Below are positions 27,073 to 37,526 of a stretch of DNA of 64,000 nucleotides, one piece after another. Source of the DNA: Candidatus Hydrogenedentota bacterium. GTDB taxonomy: Bacteria > Hydrogenedentota > Hydrogenedentia > Hydrogenedentales > SLHB01. Under the pieces are notes generated by a model, which was given only the letters and a program-made list of their open reading frames with translations, was not told the DNA's origin and did not search any database. How positions within the stretch are numbered: the stretch's first letter is position 1; every line of letters starts with the position of its first letter. The DNA is taken from positions 345,902-409,901 of the forward strand of contig JAKPDK010000152.1 of the NCBI GenBank assembly GCA_029552745.1, given 5' to 3'. A program made the position numbers and the translations under genes.

Positions 27073-28410
27073 ATGGAGTTTCTGAATAGTCTGCTTGAAA
27101 GTATTAGTAGCTGGGTATGGGGGCCCCCGATGTTGCTCCTTTTGATGGGCACGCACATCTTTCTCACCGTGCGCTTGAAGGGCATACAAAGAGAACTACC
27201 CACCGCCATACGGCTTTCTTTGAAACGCAATGCTGAGGGGAAAGGGGACATCAGCCACTTTGCTGCGCTCACCACCGCGCTGGCGGCAACCATTGGCACG
27301 GGAAATATCATTGGAGTCGCCACTGCAATAACAGCTGGTGGACCGGGGGCGGTATTTTGGATGTGGATAACGGGAGTACTTGGGATTCCAACAAAATATG
27401 CTGAGGCTTTGTTGGCAGTTAAGTATCGGGTTACAACTCACAGTGGCGAACAGGCAGGGGGTCCCATGTATGTGATCGAGAGAGGATTGGGATGGAAATG
27501 GCTCGGAATCGCGTTTGCCGTGTTCACAGCTTTTGCTGCCTTTGGTATTGGCAACACCGTTCAAGCAAATGCGATTGCTGATATGGCGCGTATCTCTTTT
27601 GGTATTCCGCCGATCACAACGGGGGTGGTATTGAGTTTTCTTACAGGCCTGGTGATACTGGGTGGTATTCGTTCTATCGCGCGGGTCTGCCAATTGCTGG
27701 TTCCGGTGATGGCATTGGTTTACATTGCCGGATGCTTTCTGCTTCTTATTAGAAATTTCTTCTCTTTACCTGACAGCATTCTCCTGATAGGGAAAGGGGC
27801 TTTTTCGGGGCAAGCAGCAGTAGGCGGTTTTCTGGGAGCAGGGGTAAGGGAAGCGGTACGTTACGGTGTGGCGCGAGGTCTTTTTTCGAATGAATCAGGC
27901 CTGGGTAGTGCTCCAATCGTTGCGGCAGCGGCACAGACGAACGACCCAGTTCGGCAGGCTTTAGTCTCCTCCACAGGAACGTTTTGGGACACCGTAGTCA
28001 TATGTTTCATCACGGGACTTGTGCTGGTGAACTCAGGGCACTGGCAAGACGGTTTGTCAGCGACAGAACTATCCAAGGCAGCTTTTGGCGAGTTGAAAGC
28101 ACTGGGGCCCTTTATTCTCAATTTCGGCCTTTTGACCTTTGTCTTTTCCACGTTGCTGGGTTGGTGTTACTACGGGGAAAAAGCCACGGAGTATTTGTTT
28201 GGCCCTCCGTCGGTTCCATTTTATAGGATCATTTGGGTTGCCGCTCCTTTGGTCGGTGCCACGGCGGCATCACATCTCACTTTGATTTGGAACCTTGCCG
28301 ATATTGCAAATGCACTCATGGCAATCCCAAATCTTGTCTCGCTCATCTTGCTGAATACCATCATTGTCCAAGAGACAAACCGGTACCACCGCAACGGATT
28401 CTTGGAATAA
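27073..28410 (+). CDS. Sodium:alanine symporter family transporter (AGCS)
   Basis: The 445-residue protein has about ten membrane spans and the AGCS signature segments TIGTGNIIGVATAI, GGPMYVIERGLG, RGLFSNESGLGSAPI and GWCYYGEKATEYLFG. It imports alanine or glycine with sodium across the inner membrane. The ATG follows GAAGGAA. It converges with sucB, with 59 bases between them. Confidence 0.94.
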   Translation: MEFLNSLLESISSWVWGPPMLLLLMGTHIFLTVRLKGIQRELPTAIRLSLKRNAEGKGDISHFAALTTALAATIGTGNIIGVATAITAGGPGAVFWMWITGVLGIPTKYAEALLAVKYRVTTHSGEQAGGPMYVIERGLGWKWLGIAFAVFTAFAAFGIGNTVQANAIADMARISFGIPPITTGVVLSFLTGLVILGGIRSIARVCQLLVPVMALVYIAGCFLLLIRNFFSLPDSILLIGKGAFSGQAAVGGFLGAGVREAVRYGVARGLFSNESGLGSAPIVAAAAQTNDPVRQALVSSTGTFWDTVVICFITGLVLVNSGHWQDGLSATELSKAAFGELKALGPFILNFGLLTFVFSTLLGWCYYGEKATEYLFGPPSVPFYRIIWVAAPLVGATAASHLTLIWNLADIANALMAIPNLVSLILLNTIIVQETNRYHRNGFLE

Positions 28411-28469
28411 CCTTTTTGCACACATCGAAGAATGGCTACAAAAGGGAAAGTGTTTTCGAAAGCGGGGTT

Positions 28470-29657
28470 CTAAAAATCGAAAAGCAGGATAGGTTTTTCA
28501 ATCAATTCCTTGATTCTCTTAAGAAAGGTAACCGCTTCTCGCCCATCGATGAGACGATGGTCGTAGGTCAGCGCAACATACATCATGGGACGAATGACAA
28601 CTTGACCTTCAAGAGCAACCGGGCGGTCCTGAATAGCATGCATTCCAAGAACAGCACTCTGAGGAGGATTTATAAGGGGCGTAGACATCAGAGACCCGTA
28701 AACACCACCGTTAGTAATTGTGAATGTCCCGCCTTGCAGTTCTTCAATTTTTAACCTGTTTTCTTTGGCACGCACCGCAAAATCTGAAATGGCTTGCTCA
28801 ATAGCCGCAAAACTCATTTTTTCCGCGTTACGGAGTACGGGTACAACAAGTCCTTTGCCAGCGCCGATGGCTACGCCTATATCGCAGTACTCAAAACGTA
28901 CCATCTGATCGCCACGGATTTGAGCATTGACCTCCGGGACATCATGGAGCGCTCGCACTACTGCTCGAACGAAAAACGACATATATCCCAACTTCACGCC
29001 GTGCCGTTTCTGAAATTCCTCTTGTAAATGTTCGCGTAATGTTTTGACCGACAACATGTCAATTTCATTGAATGTCGTAAGCAAAGCGGCGTTCTGTTGT
29101 GCCTCTAGTAGACGCGCCGCAATAGTCCGACGAATAGGAGACATTCTAACAACGGTCTCTTTTCTTGATTGTTCCATTGGCTCGCGTCTGCTAAGAACCT
29201 CGTTCTTCTCTAACGCCTTCAGCACGTCTTCTTTTAATACTCGGCTCCCCGGCCCTGAGGGCGAAACATCTTTTGTTTCAACCTGATGAACATCCATCAA
29301 ACGCTGGGCGGCTGGCATCACAAAGGGTTTTGCAGTTGGGGCTTGAGGAGGGGCAGGACTTTCTGCTGTTTCCGCCGAACCGGTATCGGGTTTCGAAGGA
29401 GCAACCGCAGGGGCAATCAAAGAAGTAGAGTCGATCAACCCAATGACTTCCCCGATCCTTGCGGTTTCACCCGTCTGCTTCGTTATTTCTGACAAGATAC
29501 CATCAGCTGGGCTGGGCAATTCAATCGTTGCCTTCTCGGACTCAATTTCTACCAAAGGTTCTTCCGACCGAACCTGTTCTCCAGGGCTTTTTAGCCATCG
29601 ACCGATTTCGACCTGGGATATACTTTCGCCAACTTCGGGAACTCGTAACTCAACCAC
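28470..29657 (-). CDS. sucB: Dihydrolipoyllysine succinyltransferase (2-oxoglutarate dehydrogenase E2)
   Basis: The protein has 395 residues. The N-terminal lipoyl domain carries the lipoylated lysine K42 in ESEKATIEL. After a Pro/Ala linker comes a peripheral-subunit-binding domain ([28 protein letters not shown]), then the acyltransferase domain with [12 protein letters not shown] and catalytic [11 protein letters not shown]. It transfers the succinyl group to CoA in the 2-oxoglutarate dehydrogenase complex. sucA ends 66 bases upstream on the same strand. No lpd (E3) gene follows. Confidence 0.95.
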   Translation of the reverse strand: MVELRVPEVGESISQVEIGRWLKSPGEQVRSEEPLVEIESEKATIELPSPADGILSEITKQTGETARIGEVIGLIDSTSLIAPAVAPSKPDTGSAETAESPAPPQAPTAKPFVMPAAQRLMDVHQVETKDVSPSGPGSRVLKEDVLKALEKNEVLSRREPMEQSRKETVVRMSPIRRTIAARLLEAQQNAALLTTFNEIDMLSVKTLREHLQEEFQKRHGVKLGYMSFFVRAVVRALHDVPEVNAQIRGDQMVRFEYCDIGVAIGAGKGLVVPVLRNAEKMSFAAIEQAISDFAVRAKENRLKIEELQGGTFTITNGGVYGSLMSTPLINPPQSAVLGMHAIQDRPVALEGQVVIRPMMYVALTYDHRLIDGREAVTFLKRIKELIEKPILLFDF

Positions 29658-29723
29658 TACACAGCCCTCACTTCATCTGATGACTAATCTTCAGCAACTT
29701 GTGCTATTTTCGATAAGTTATTA

Positions 29724-32540
29724 TTAAGATAAGGAAAACGCCTTGTCCAAAATTTCCTGCTGTTCCAGCTTATGGCAATTTGCCGAGCCCGTGGCGGGAC
29801 TTGCTGAAACTGCTCGAGAAATAACCCGTGGGGCTTTTCTCCCAGCAATGCCCGAGCAAAAACGGCTATGAATGTAAGGCCATGCTCCCATATTTTGAGG
29901 TTCTTCTTGCACCCAGACTACCTCAGCATTCTTAGGGTAAACCGACATTACTTCGGCAAGCAAACTCTCTTGAAGAGGATATAATTGCTCGACTCGAACG
30001 ATTGCGACATCCTTACGCTCTCGTTTTTCCCGTTGTTCCGCTAGTTCATAAAAGATTTTGCCAGTGCAAAGAATAATTCTCTTCACATGTTTCGCCTCGT
30101 TCAGAGTATCGGGCAAAATGCGTTTGAAACGCCCTTCAGCAAGGTCGCTCAAAGGGGATACGACCTGGGGATGTCGTAACAAGCTTTTGGGCGACATGAT
30201 TATCAACGGTTTCCGCCAAGGACGAAGCACTTGCCGACGGAGCACATGGAAAAATTGAGCGGGGGTGGTGGGATAGACCACTTGAATATTGTCCTCCGCG
30301 CACAGCGCAAGAAATCGTTCCAAGCGGGCACTGGAATGCTCCGGCCCCATACCTTCGAAACCATGCGGTAAAAGCATGACGAGTCCCGAAAGGCTTTTCC
30401 ACTTATCTTCTGCGCTTACAATGTTTTGATCAATAATTACTTGAGCACAATTGGCAAAATCCCCAAACTGAGCCTCCCATATAACGAGGGCATCGGGATA
30501 CCCGATACTGTACCCGTACTCGAACCCCAAAACGCCCGCCTCGCACAAGGGACTATTATAAATCTCCACAGGCGCTTGGTCTTCAGCAAGGTTCCCCAGA
30601 GGCATATAAGGCTCGCCAGTCTCATAATCAAATAGCACCGCGTGTCGATGACTGAAGGTGCCTCGCCGGCTATCTTGTCCTGAAAGCCGAACACGCGTGC
30701 CTTCGACCGCAAGTGTGGCAAATGCGAGGGCTTCGGCAGCAGCCCAATCGATAAGCCGAGTCCCGCGTGCCATCTCCGCCCTCTGTTCCAGCCAACGGAC
30801 AATCTTGGGGTGGGGGTAAAAATCTTCGGGCAGTTTGGTAAGCGCTTGGAGCAAGTTCTTTAAACGTTCCTGTGATACGCCAGTATCAACTTCCTCAACC
30901 TGAGAATCCGGTCCCCCTTTATAGTGCTGCCAGACACGTCCCAAAATGCTCGGGCGATTTTTCTCAGGGCGTGGGCCATCGGTTTGGGCTGCTTTCAGCT
31001 CCTCTTCCAATTCCGCCCGTCTACGCGCCGTGATTTCTTCTGCCTCTTCGCGGGTAATCTCATTCAGGGCGAGCAAATGTTCCAGGTAACCATCGCGAAC
31101 GGACTTTCTATGACCGATGATGCGGTACATGACTGGCTGCGTGAAAGAAGGCTCATCGCCTTCATTGTGTCCGCGCCTTCGATAACAATACATATCGATC
31201 ACAACGTCTTTCCTGAACGTGCGGCGAAAATCCATCGCTAAGGTCATCACTTGAGCAACTGCCTCAGGATTTTCTCCGTTGACATGCAGAATCGGAATCT
31301 GAAGCATTTTTGCCACATCTGAAGCATACACGGTGGAACGTGCATCTTTTTCTGTAGTAGTAAAACCAATTTGATTGTTAACGATGACGTGGATTGCACC
31401 GCCCACGCGGTATCCTTCTAGCTCGCTCATGTTCAACACTTCTTGAACAATACCTTCCCCAGCAAACGCCGCATCACCGTGAATGAGCAGGAGTAGGTAT
31501 TTATTCCTGAAAAGGTCTTCCATCCTGTCTTGCTTGGCACGGGTGCGCCCCATCGCCACAGGATTCACAAACTCCAGGTGGCTTGGATTAAAACATAAGG
31601 CGAGATGAACTTCTTTCCCACATGTGGTCACCCAATCATTGTGGAAACCCAGATGATATTTCACATCGCCACCACCCAAATACTTCTCGGGCTCGGTATC
31701 CGCAAACTCCTTAAAAATGGAGTGAAGGGACTTACCCATGATATTTGCCAGGACGTTAATGCGCCCCCGGTGTGCCATGCCAATGATTATCTCGTTCAAA
31801 CCGTCCGCCCCCGCTTTCTCAATAGCTAGGTCTAGCAAAGGGATCAGACTTTCCGCCCCTTCTAAGGAAAAACGCTTCATTCCCGTGAACTTATTTTGGA
31901 TGAACTCCTCGATCAGAACGGCATCACTCAGCCTCTTGAAAATCCGAAGTTGCTCTTCACGGTTGATTCGGGTGCGATTTGCCGGGTTTTCAATGCGTTC
32001 CTGCAACCACTCACGCACAAAAATGTCGTCAATGTGCATGAATTGGAAGCCTATATACCGACAATAGGTCTCCTTCAGACGCTGTACAATCTCTCGTAAG
32101 GGTATCATCGCATGAGGAGACAGCGAACCCGCAGAAAAGAGACGATCCATATGTTCTTCGGAAAGTCCGACGAACTCGGGTTCAAGCTCAGGCAAATGGG
32201 GGAGAGGGCGCCCCAATGGGTCTAGGCTTGCTGCCCGGTGACCCAGGAGCCGATAGTTGCGTATAAGTTGGTCGACACGGTGCTGCAAGGCGGCCATTTG
32301 CTCTTCTCGGCCACAAATGGCGCACCGAGGAGAGGCTTCGGAAACATGGACATTCCCTCCTTTGCAAGCTCGGGGAGTTTCTACAATCGGAGTGGAAAGA
32401 CTGCCCGAGAACCCGTTTGCACTTTCAAAAAACTCTTGCCAATCGGTGCCAAAACGGTCCGGATGATCCACAAACTCCTGATACAACGATTCCAAAAACG
32501 TAAGGTTTTGTCCGCTCAAGACTTCTGGCGGTTGGTCCAT
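29724..32540 (-). CDS. sucA: 2-oxoglutarate dehydrogenase E1 component
   Basis: The protein has 938 residues, as in SucA/OdhA. The N-terminal E2-binding segment reads LESLYQEFVDHPDRFGTDWQEFF. Thiamine-diphosphate motifs include GMAHRGRINVLANIMGKS and HGDAAFAGEGIVQEVLN followed by NNQIGFTT. It decarboxylates 2-oxoglutarate in the TCA cycle. Unusually, the linker after the N-terminal helix has C59, H65, C73 and C76 (CAIC), which could bind a metal; I do not recall this in typical SucA. The pair sucA-sucB forms an operon. Confidence 0.96.
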   Translation of the reverse strand: MDQPPEVLSGQNLTFLESLYQEFVDHPDRFGTDWQEFFESANGFSGSLSTPIVETPRACKGGNVHVSEASPRCAICGREEQMAALQHRVDQLIRNYRLLGHRAASLDPLGRPLPHLPELEPEFVGLSEEHMDRLFSAGSLSPHAMIPLREIVQRLKETYCRYIGFQFMHIDDIFVREWLQERIENPANRTRINREEQLRIFKRLSDAVLIEEFIQNKFTGMKRFSLEGAESLIPLLDLAIEKAGADGLNEIIIGMAHRGRINVLANIMGKSLHSIFKEFADTEPEKYLGGGDVKYHLGFHNDWVTTCGKEVHLALCFNPSHLEFVNPVAMGRTRAKQDRMEDLFRNKYLLLLIHGDAAFAGEGIVQEVLNMSELEGYRVGGAIHVIVNNQIGFTTTEKDARSTVYASDVAKMLQIPILHVNGENPEAVAQVMTLAMDFRRTFRKDVVIDMYCYRRRGHNEGDEPSFTQPVMYRIIGHRKSVRDGYLEHLLALNEITREEAEEITARRRAELEEELKAAQTDGPRPEKNRPSILGRVWQHYKGGPDSQVEEVDTGVSQERLKNLLQALTKLPEDFYPHPKIVRWLEQRAEMARGTRLIDWAAAEALAFATLAVEGTRVRLSGQDSRRGTFSHRHAVLFDYETGEPYMPLGNLAEDQAPVEIYNSPLCEAGVLGFEYGYSIGYPDALVIWEAQFGDFANCAQVIIDQNIVSAEDKWKSLSGLVMLLPHGFEGMGPEHSSARLERFLALCAEDNIQVVYPTTPAQFFHVLRRQVLRPWRKPLIIMSPKSLLRHPQVVSPLSDLAEGRFKRILPDTLNEAKHVKRIILCTGKIFYELAEQREKRERKDVAIVRVEQLYPLQESLLAEVMSVYPKNAEVVWVQEEPQNMGAWPYIHSRFCSGIAGRKAPRVISRAVSASPATGSANCHKLEQQEILDKAFSLS

Positions 32541-32706
32541 AAGGTAATCCCCGTTAAATTCTCCGTAATAAGTCGTTGCTAAGAATAATCATAACAAGCC
32601 ACAAAAGTAAACGCACGAAGAGGCAACAGTATGCCCAAGGACTTGTAGTAGTTCCCCCTAGATAAAAAGATAATTTCGGGTGCGTATTTGTGTCATAATA
32701 TAGGGT

Positions 32707-34131
32707 GTGAATTCTTATCTAAAATTACTCTGCGTCAGACGGTACCCTCGGTATTCTGCCAAAGGTTGGGTCAAAACCACAGTAATTGGTTTCGCGAGCT
32801 TTTTTCTAGCCATGGGTCTGGCCTTCGCTGTCGGACCAGGTCTTTATCCGGAACAAGAACAGGCGTTGCGCGCCGTGGCAAGAGGAGAGAAAGCCAACTG
32901 GCCCGGATTACAACCCGAGCAAACCCAAGCTCTTTTTAATGCCGCGGAAACTTTTCTAATCCATCTTCAGCAATACCATATGCCTCAAGGACTCGTGGCA
33001 GACATCTTATGGAGCGATTTTTCGCGTTCCAAGGTGGAGAAATATGAGGGTATCGGCGACAGCACCACATGGACAGGGGTTTACCTCGCGGTTCTCGGCC
33101 TTCGCTGGCATGTCCAACGAGACCCGCAAACACTTCAGGAAATTTACAGAGTACTCGACCGATTTGACATGCTGACCCGCGTTTCAGGTCGAATCGGTTA
33201 TCTAGCCCGCTATGCGGGAAATGCAGAGGACCCCGCGTATCAAGAGTACTACCGGTATTACGGCGGAAAAGAATCAACGGATCGTCCAGGTTTCGGAGTC
33301 CGCGCCTATCAAGGGCAAGGTATTTTCAGTCAGATGGTGTGGCTGGGTCACAGTTCTCGAGATACCTACGATGGTGCCTGTTTCGGATTTTCCGTCCTTT
33401 GGAAGTATGTTGAAGAAAACCAGGTGCAACAAAAAATCCGAGAACTCGTGGAACGCATAGGAGACCGCCTCGTCAAAGATAATTGGAAAATCCTGGATGG
33501 GAGAGGCAGTCACACTTGGCATTCATACCGTTGGAGAATTGCCTGGACGCGCTTGTTACTAAGTGTGAACCCCGAGAAATATGCTTTTCTTTCGCCATCG
33601 TACCATAGAATGGCACAGCGCTTTCCAAAGTCTGGCCCCAAAATACCCGGCAAGTACGACAGAAGCTATTACCCCGCCAACCTGAACTTTATGCGACTGT
33701 TTGTGCTGAACTTGCTTGAGGATGATCCGCAGCGCAGCGCAAGATTTCGAACTGCCATGCGCAACTTGTATCGCAAAAAGGTCTACGACCATTTAAATCC
33801 ACATTTTGCGGCACTCTACGTGGCGGCTACGGGTGATGTCTCGGATGAGAATGCGAGAGCAACCCTGGAAGGAATGCTTTGCGATTATCCTGAACTGCCA
33901 AAGTGGTCAAGGGAAGTCGAATTGCAAGGATTTCTCGAAAACCCGATGAAGAATAAGCATTCCGTTCGTTACGCCCTACTCACTCGGGAACGTATCCCAC
34001 GCGATTTTTTGTGGCAACGGCCTCCATGCCAAGTTATCGGTGGCAACAACAAACCCATCGAATATCCAACACTGGATTTCCTTTTGCCCTATTGGTTAGG
34101 AAGAGCCAGTGGTGTACTTAAGGCGCCTTAG
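32707..34131 (+). CDS. Exported protein of unknown function, probably all-helical
   Basis: The protein has 474 residues from a GTG at 32707; AGGG lies only two bases before it, so the start is uncertain. A hydrophobic segment (TTVIGFASFFLAMGLAFA, about residues 23-40) looks like a signal peptide or anchor. The mature part has repeated aromatic-rich helices (TWTGVYLAVLGLRWHVQRDP, DTYDGACFGFSVLWKYVEEN, SHTWHSYRWRIAWTRLLL). They resemble an alpha/alpha toroid like those of glycoside hydrolases or lyases, but I cannot name a family. It converges with a clan-A glycosidase gene. Confidence 0.7.
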   Translation: MNSYLKLLCVRRYPRYSAKGWVKTTVIGFASFFLAMGLAFAVGPGLYPEQEQALRAVARGEKANWPGLQPEQTQALFNAAETFLIHLQQYHMPQGLVADILWSDFSRSKVEKYEGIGDSTTWTGVYLAVLGLRWHVQRDPQTLQEIYRVLDRFDMLTRVSGRIGYLARYAGNAEDPAYQEYYRYYGGKESTDRPGFGVRAYQGQGIFSQMVWLGHSSRDTYDGACFGFSVLWKYVEENQVQQKIRELVERIGDRLVKDNWKILDGRGSHTWHSYRWRIAWTRLLLSVNPEKYAFLSPSYHRMAQRFPKSGPKIPGKYDRSYYPANLNFMRLFVLNLLEDDPQRSARFRTAMRNLYRKKVYDHLNPHFAALYVAATGDVSDENARATLEGMLCDYPELPKWSREVELQGFLENPMKNKHSVRYALLTRERIPRDFLWQRPPCQVIGGNNKPIEYPTLDFLLPYWLGRASGVLKAP

Positions 34132-34135
34132 GTTT

Positions 34136-35152
34136 CTACTCCTTGCTGACAGGTTTGGCTTTCTCTCCATCTTTTGTGACGCGTTGAAAGGCGAAAAATG
34201 CCGGTTTCTTTTCAAAATTCCTAGTGACTATCCCCATGGTCTCTTCGGGACCAAGGATGTTTTCTTCGGTGTCGCGCAATAAGAACCAGAATACTCGTTG
34301 AATTCGGAGCTCTTTTCGAGCGAAGCAGAAAGTATTTGCCAAGAGGGTGGCTTGGTCCTTGGCCGTGTCATGGTCGTTAATTCCAGCGCCTACTTCCGTG
34401 ATCCATAATGGTTTATGCTTATCTCCGTATTTTTCCATCAAGTTCAGTGTGTCATGGATAAGTTGCATCATGTATTCAGCCCCCTCATCGGGAAGCACAT
34501 AGGGATGAATATTACAAATATCAAAGTATTTCTGGGCACCAAGTTTGTACAAGTCCTCCAAGTATCCGGACACTTTAACAGCAGACCAAGGACTGGGAAT
34601 GATTCCATTCATTTGAAGTCCCCCGAGCACAACCTGGCAATCGGAATCGACCTGTTTGACAGCTAGATATGCTGCTTTCAGCAGTTCTGTATATTTCGAA
34701 GCATCAGAACGTGGTCGAAAGAAATCAACACCGTTTTGCTCGTTCCAAATTTCCCAATGGCGGATTCTTCCCTTGTAACGATCTACGACTTTTTTGACAA
34801 ACACTTCCCAATCACTCAAATCCTTGGGGGGATATGTGTCATACCATCCTTCACAATCGTCCGGGTTGACACCGTTTGCCCACGAAGGAATCGACATTAA
34901 AGTTGCGAGAATTTCGACAGAGTCAGGTATGGCATTGATCGCATCGTCTACAGTTGAGAAATTCCATTCACCCTGTCGAGGTTCCACCACACACCAACGG
35001 ATAGGCAAACGAATGCACTCGGCGCCCGACTCGTTTAAGGCGTTAATAATTCTTTCCCAGTCCGTTTTGGGCTCCCAGACAAGGTCACAATTAATCCCCA
35101 CAAACGGGGCCTGTGGGATGAGGAACAAGAGTGTAAAGAAAACGTTAGTCAT
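34136..35152 (-). CDS. Clan GH-A glycoside hydrolase (GH39/GH5-like)
   Basis: The protein has 338 residues in a TIM-barrel layout. The acid/base glutamate is in HWEIWNEQN at the end of strand 4, and the nucleophile glutamate in PLWITEVGAG at strand 7, as in clan A. Early segments (CIRLPIRWCVVEPRQGEWNFS) match GH39/GH5/cellulase-like enzymes. A short hydrophobic N-terminus (NVFFTLLFLIPQA) may direct export. It starts 19 bases after the stop of the large membrane protein, so the two are likely co-transcribed. Substrate unknown. Confidence 0.82.
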   Translation of the reverse strand: MTNVFFTLLFLIPQAPFVGINCDLVWEPKTDWERIINALNESGAECIRLPIRWCVVEPRQGEWNFSTVDDAINAIPDSVEILATLMSIPSWANGVNPDDCEGWYDTYPPKDLSDWEVFVKKVVDRYKGRIRHWEIWNEQNGVDFFRPRSDASKYTELLKAAYLAVKQVDSDCQVVLGGLQMNGIIPSPWSAVKVSGYLEDLYKLGAQKYFDICNIHPYVLPDEGAEYMMQLIHDTLNLMEKYGDKHKPLWITEVGAGINDHDTAKDQATLLANTFCFARKELRIQRVFWFLLRDTEENILGPEETMGIVTRNFEKKPAFFAFQRVTKDGEKAKPVSKE

Positions 35153-35171
35153 AGGGAAAGTGGTACTCCCG

Positions 35172-37217
35172 TTAACGGTGTTCCCGATCTCTCAAAATAG
35201 GATAAAGTCGCCACTCTGCCTGAGGTCCAAATCGGCGTCCGCCCTGCATGCCGGCCCCGGCAGGTTTGTCACCGTATACAAGACGTATTAAGGATGTGAA
35301 AACTACGATGCAAAAAATACACGCAGTCACCGCATAGATCATAACTGGTCTTAACATAACGTTCTTTGGAACAGGAGTCATTCTATCATTCTCGCTCGGA
35401 CAATAAGATATAAGAAACGTTGCGAGCAGTGCGTTTACGAACAACACCCCTTCCGTACCAAGTCTTTGCTCATGAAATCCCACCAATGCCTTCTCAAAAT
35501 TAAACGTAATGACGATCCAAAGAAAAACCAGATAAAGGAGCTGCCCTTTTCCCAGACTAGAAGTCGGAACAAAAGGAATCCTAGATTTGCGGCAATGGAC
35601 ATAGAGCAAACTCAAAAGGCAACATCCATATAAAATAAAAGCCAGGTTGAACCAAGTACGTGTGGATAGCTCGATATTTTCAAATAAGGGTGCTTTCATC
35701 ACCTCCGGCATACAACGAAAATTCTCGCCTGGTCCCCTCAATTTCGTGAACTCTGTCACGTTTTTGACCATGTTCAGATAGATGACGACGCCCAGTATGA
35801 AGAAAACGGCAAAGATTCTTGTCCAATGTGGCGATTTGGTATCTCGAGCGGGCAATGTGTTCGTATGCTGCGCCACGAAACCAAGCGCAACGGCCAAGCC
35901 AAGTCCGTAAATTAAGCCTACGCCTTGTTCAATGACGATGCTATGCCAATTGGCACTTTGCCAGTGCGCCCACGATCGGACTATTGTTTCTCGCAAATCG
36001 GGAGGCAAGTCTACCAGACGGTTCGGGTTCCCTGGAGCGATCAAAAGAAGCTTAAGACACTGAGTAAAGGCGATACCAAATCCCCCGATTGTCCCACCAA
36101 CTATCGAAGCATGTACCACAGGTTTGAGTCGATTCCGAAAACAATAAAGGTATGCTCCAAGAAGAACTCCCAGTACACCCGCCCAGTTATCATTACGAGG
36201 TGGAGTCATCCTGAATCCCAAAATCACCGGGAAAAGAAGAAATACAGCAAACCATCCCACAGACATGTACAACAACAATGCAGCGCCATCCTGCCATTTG
36301 CCGTACTTCCTGAAATAGATTACAGCACCTAGGACACCCCCAAAGACAAACCCAAGAAATTGTGAATACGTATGAAAGATTTTGGGCCAATTCGTCACCA
36401 TATTGTGAGCGTCAAAAGGTCTTCCATCCTCCGGACTCATCACCGTTAGGTCACCCTGCACGCGCACAAGCCAAGGCAAGGCACTTGCCATAACATCCGT
36501 GGATACCAATATTTTTTGAACGAGCGCGCCCCCGATCATACCCAACACGATAAACAAAGGAAGGTAAAAAATGTCCCGTGAACGTCTTGAGAATAGCTCA
36601 AAAAGGCAAACAGCAACCAAGGCAAACAGCGCCGGAATCCAATCCGAGTCAAGCCAATAGAAAGGATCGTTTTGTCGCATTTCTCTAAAAAGTCCACGCT
36701 CAGGACCTGTGACAACCCCGCCAGTTAAACTTGAAATAACGGGCAAGTTCATAACCGGCTCCCACAGAAAGTAATAAACTGTCCAAACGCCCAGGATCCA
36801 CATCAGAGGCTTGAAAAGTGCCTGAATGTCTTTTTCATCCGCCACTGCGGCATAAGCGGTACCTGCTGAACCCAAAGACGCCCAAAGAAAACCGCCAAGG
36901 AACAAGCCCCCGAAACCGTACAAAATCGAAGGGAGATGACCGGACTGGGTGTAATTCACCACTTTCATATAGGACATTGACCCGCCAAAAGCCCAGCCCA
37001 ATGCACCGAAAAAGGCAAAGTAAGAAACCCGGTCTCGCCAGTCTTCGCGACCGGATACTAGACATACAGCAATTGCAGCCAAAACCCCTGGAATCATCGC
37101 TCCGTATTCGTGGCCAAAGTTTCCCCGTATTCCCCATCCAATCGAAAGGCTGATAGCCACGAGAACTAACGACGCAATTCTAAAACTTGGAGAGACAGGC
37201 ACATAACGTATTTTCAT
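35172..37217 (-). CDS. Large polytopic membrane protein of unknown function
   Basis: The protein has 681 residues with about 15 or more membrane spans. Many are glycine-rich (FGALGWAFGGSMSYMK, GFGGLFLGGFLWASLG, GVLGVLLGAYLYCF). Conserved-looking polar residues lie within or next to spans, such as GWGIRGNFGHEYGAMIPG near the start, MTPPRNDNWAGVLG and NFEKALVGFHEQRLGTEGVLF. Charged motifs in the membrane suggest transport or an intramembrane enzyme. I do not recognise a named family. It is followed after 19 bases by a glycosidase gene, so a role in carbohydrate uptake or processing is possible but unproven. Confidence 0.72.
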   Translation of the reverse strand: MKIRYVPVSPSFRIASLVLVAISLSIGWGIRGNFGHEYGAMIPGVLAAIAVCLVSGREDWRDRVSYFAFFGALGWAFGGSMSYMKVVNYTQSGHLPSILYGFGGLFLGGFLWASLGSAGTAYAAVADEKDIQALFKPLMWILGVWTVYYFLWEPVMNLPVISSLTGGVVTGPERGLFREMRQNDPFYWLDSDWIPALFALVAVCLFELFSRRSRDIFYLPLFIVLGMIGGALVQKILVSTDVMASALPWLVRVQGDLTVMSPEDGRPFDAHNMVTNWPKIFHTYSQFLGFVFGGVLGAVIYFRKYGKWQDGAALLLYMSVGWFAVFLLFPVILGFRMTPPRNDNWAGVLGVLLGAYLYCFRNRLKPVVHASIVGGTIGGFGIAFTQCLKLLLIAPGNPNRLVDLPPDLRETIVRSWAHWQSANWHSIVIEQGVGLIYGLGLAVALGFVAQHTNTLPARDTKSPHWTRIFAVFFILGVVIYLNMVKNVTEFTKLRGPGENFRCMPEVMKAPLFENIELSTRTWFNLAFILYGCCLLSLLYVHCRKSRIPFVPTSSLGKGQLLYLVFLWIVITFNFEKALVGFHEQRLGTEGVLFVNALLATFLISYCPSENDRMTPVPKNVMLRPVMIYAVTACIFCIVVFTSLIRLVYGDKPAGAGMQGGRRFGPQAEWRLYPILRDREHR

Positions 37218-37526
37218 GAGTTCTCAAATGTCCCTTTTTAACCGCAAAAAGTCCGCGCGATCTGTAAATCTATTTTCTGAAAGTAACACTTCTTACTTGC
37301 AAAATGCCTCTAAGTAGCACAGGAAAGACGCGTTGCTGCACCTACGATATTAGCGTTAACAACAGGAACTAAAAGAATACAGAGCGTCTATCACATTTGC
37401 TCCACACCTATCTGTCATTCTATAGTAGACACAGGGAGAAAACAAGAAACGTTTGCCGCTTAACTACACACAACGAGTTTAAACTGGTTAACAAAGAAGG
37501 CAATTAAGTGAATAGAAAGGATTCCT
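37218..37526. other. Divergent intergenic region
   Basis: No gene is seen between the membrane-protein start and the small plus-strand gene. A possible plus-strand promoter is TTGCTC at 37397-37402 with TATAGT at 37421-37426 (18-base spacer). The sequence is AT-rich and no repeat stands out. Confidence 0.4.
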
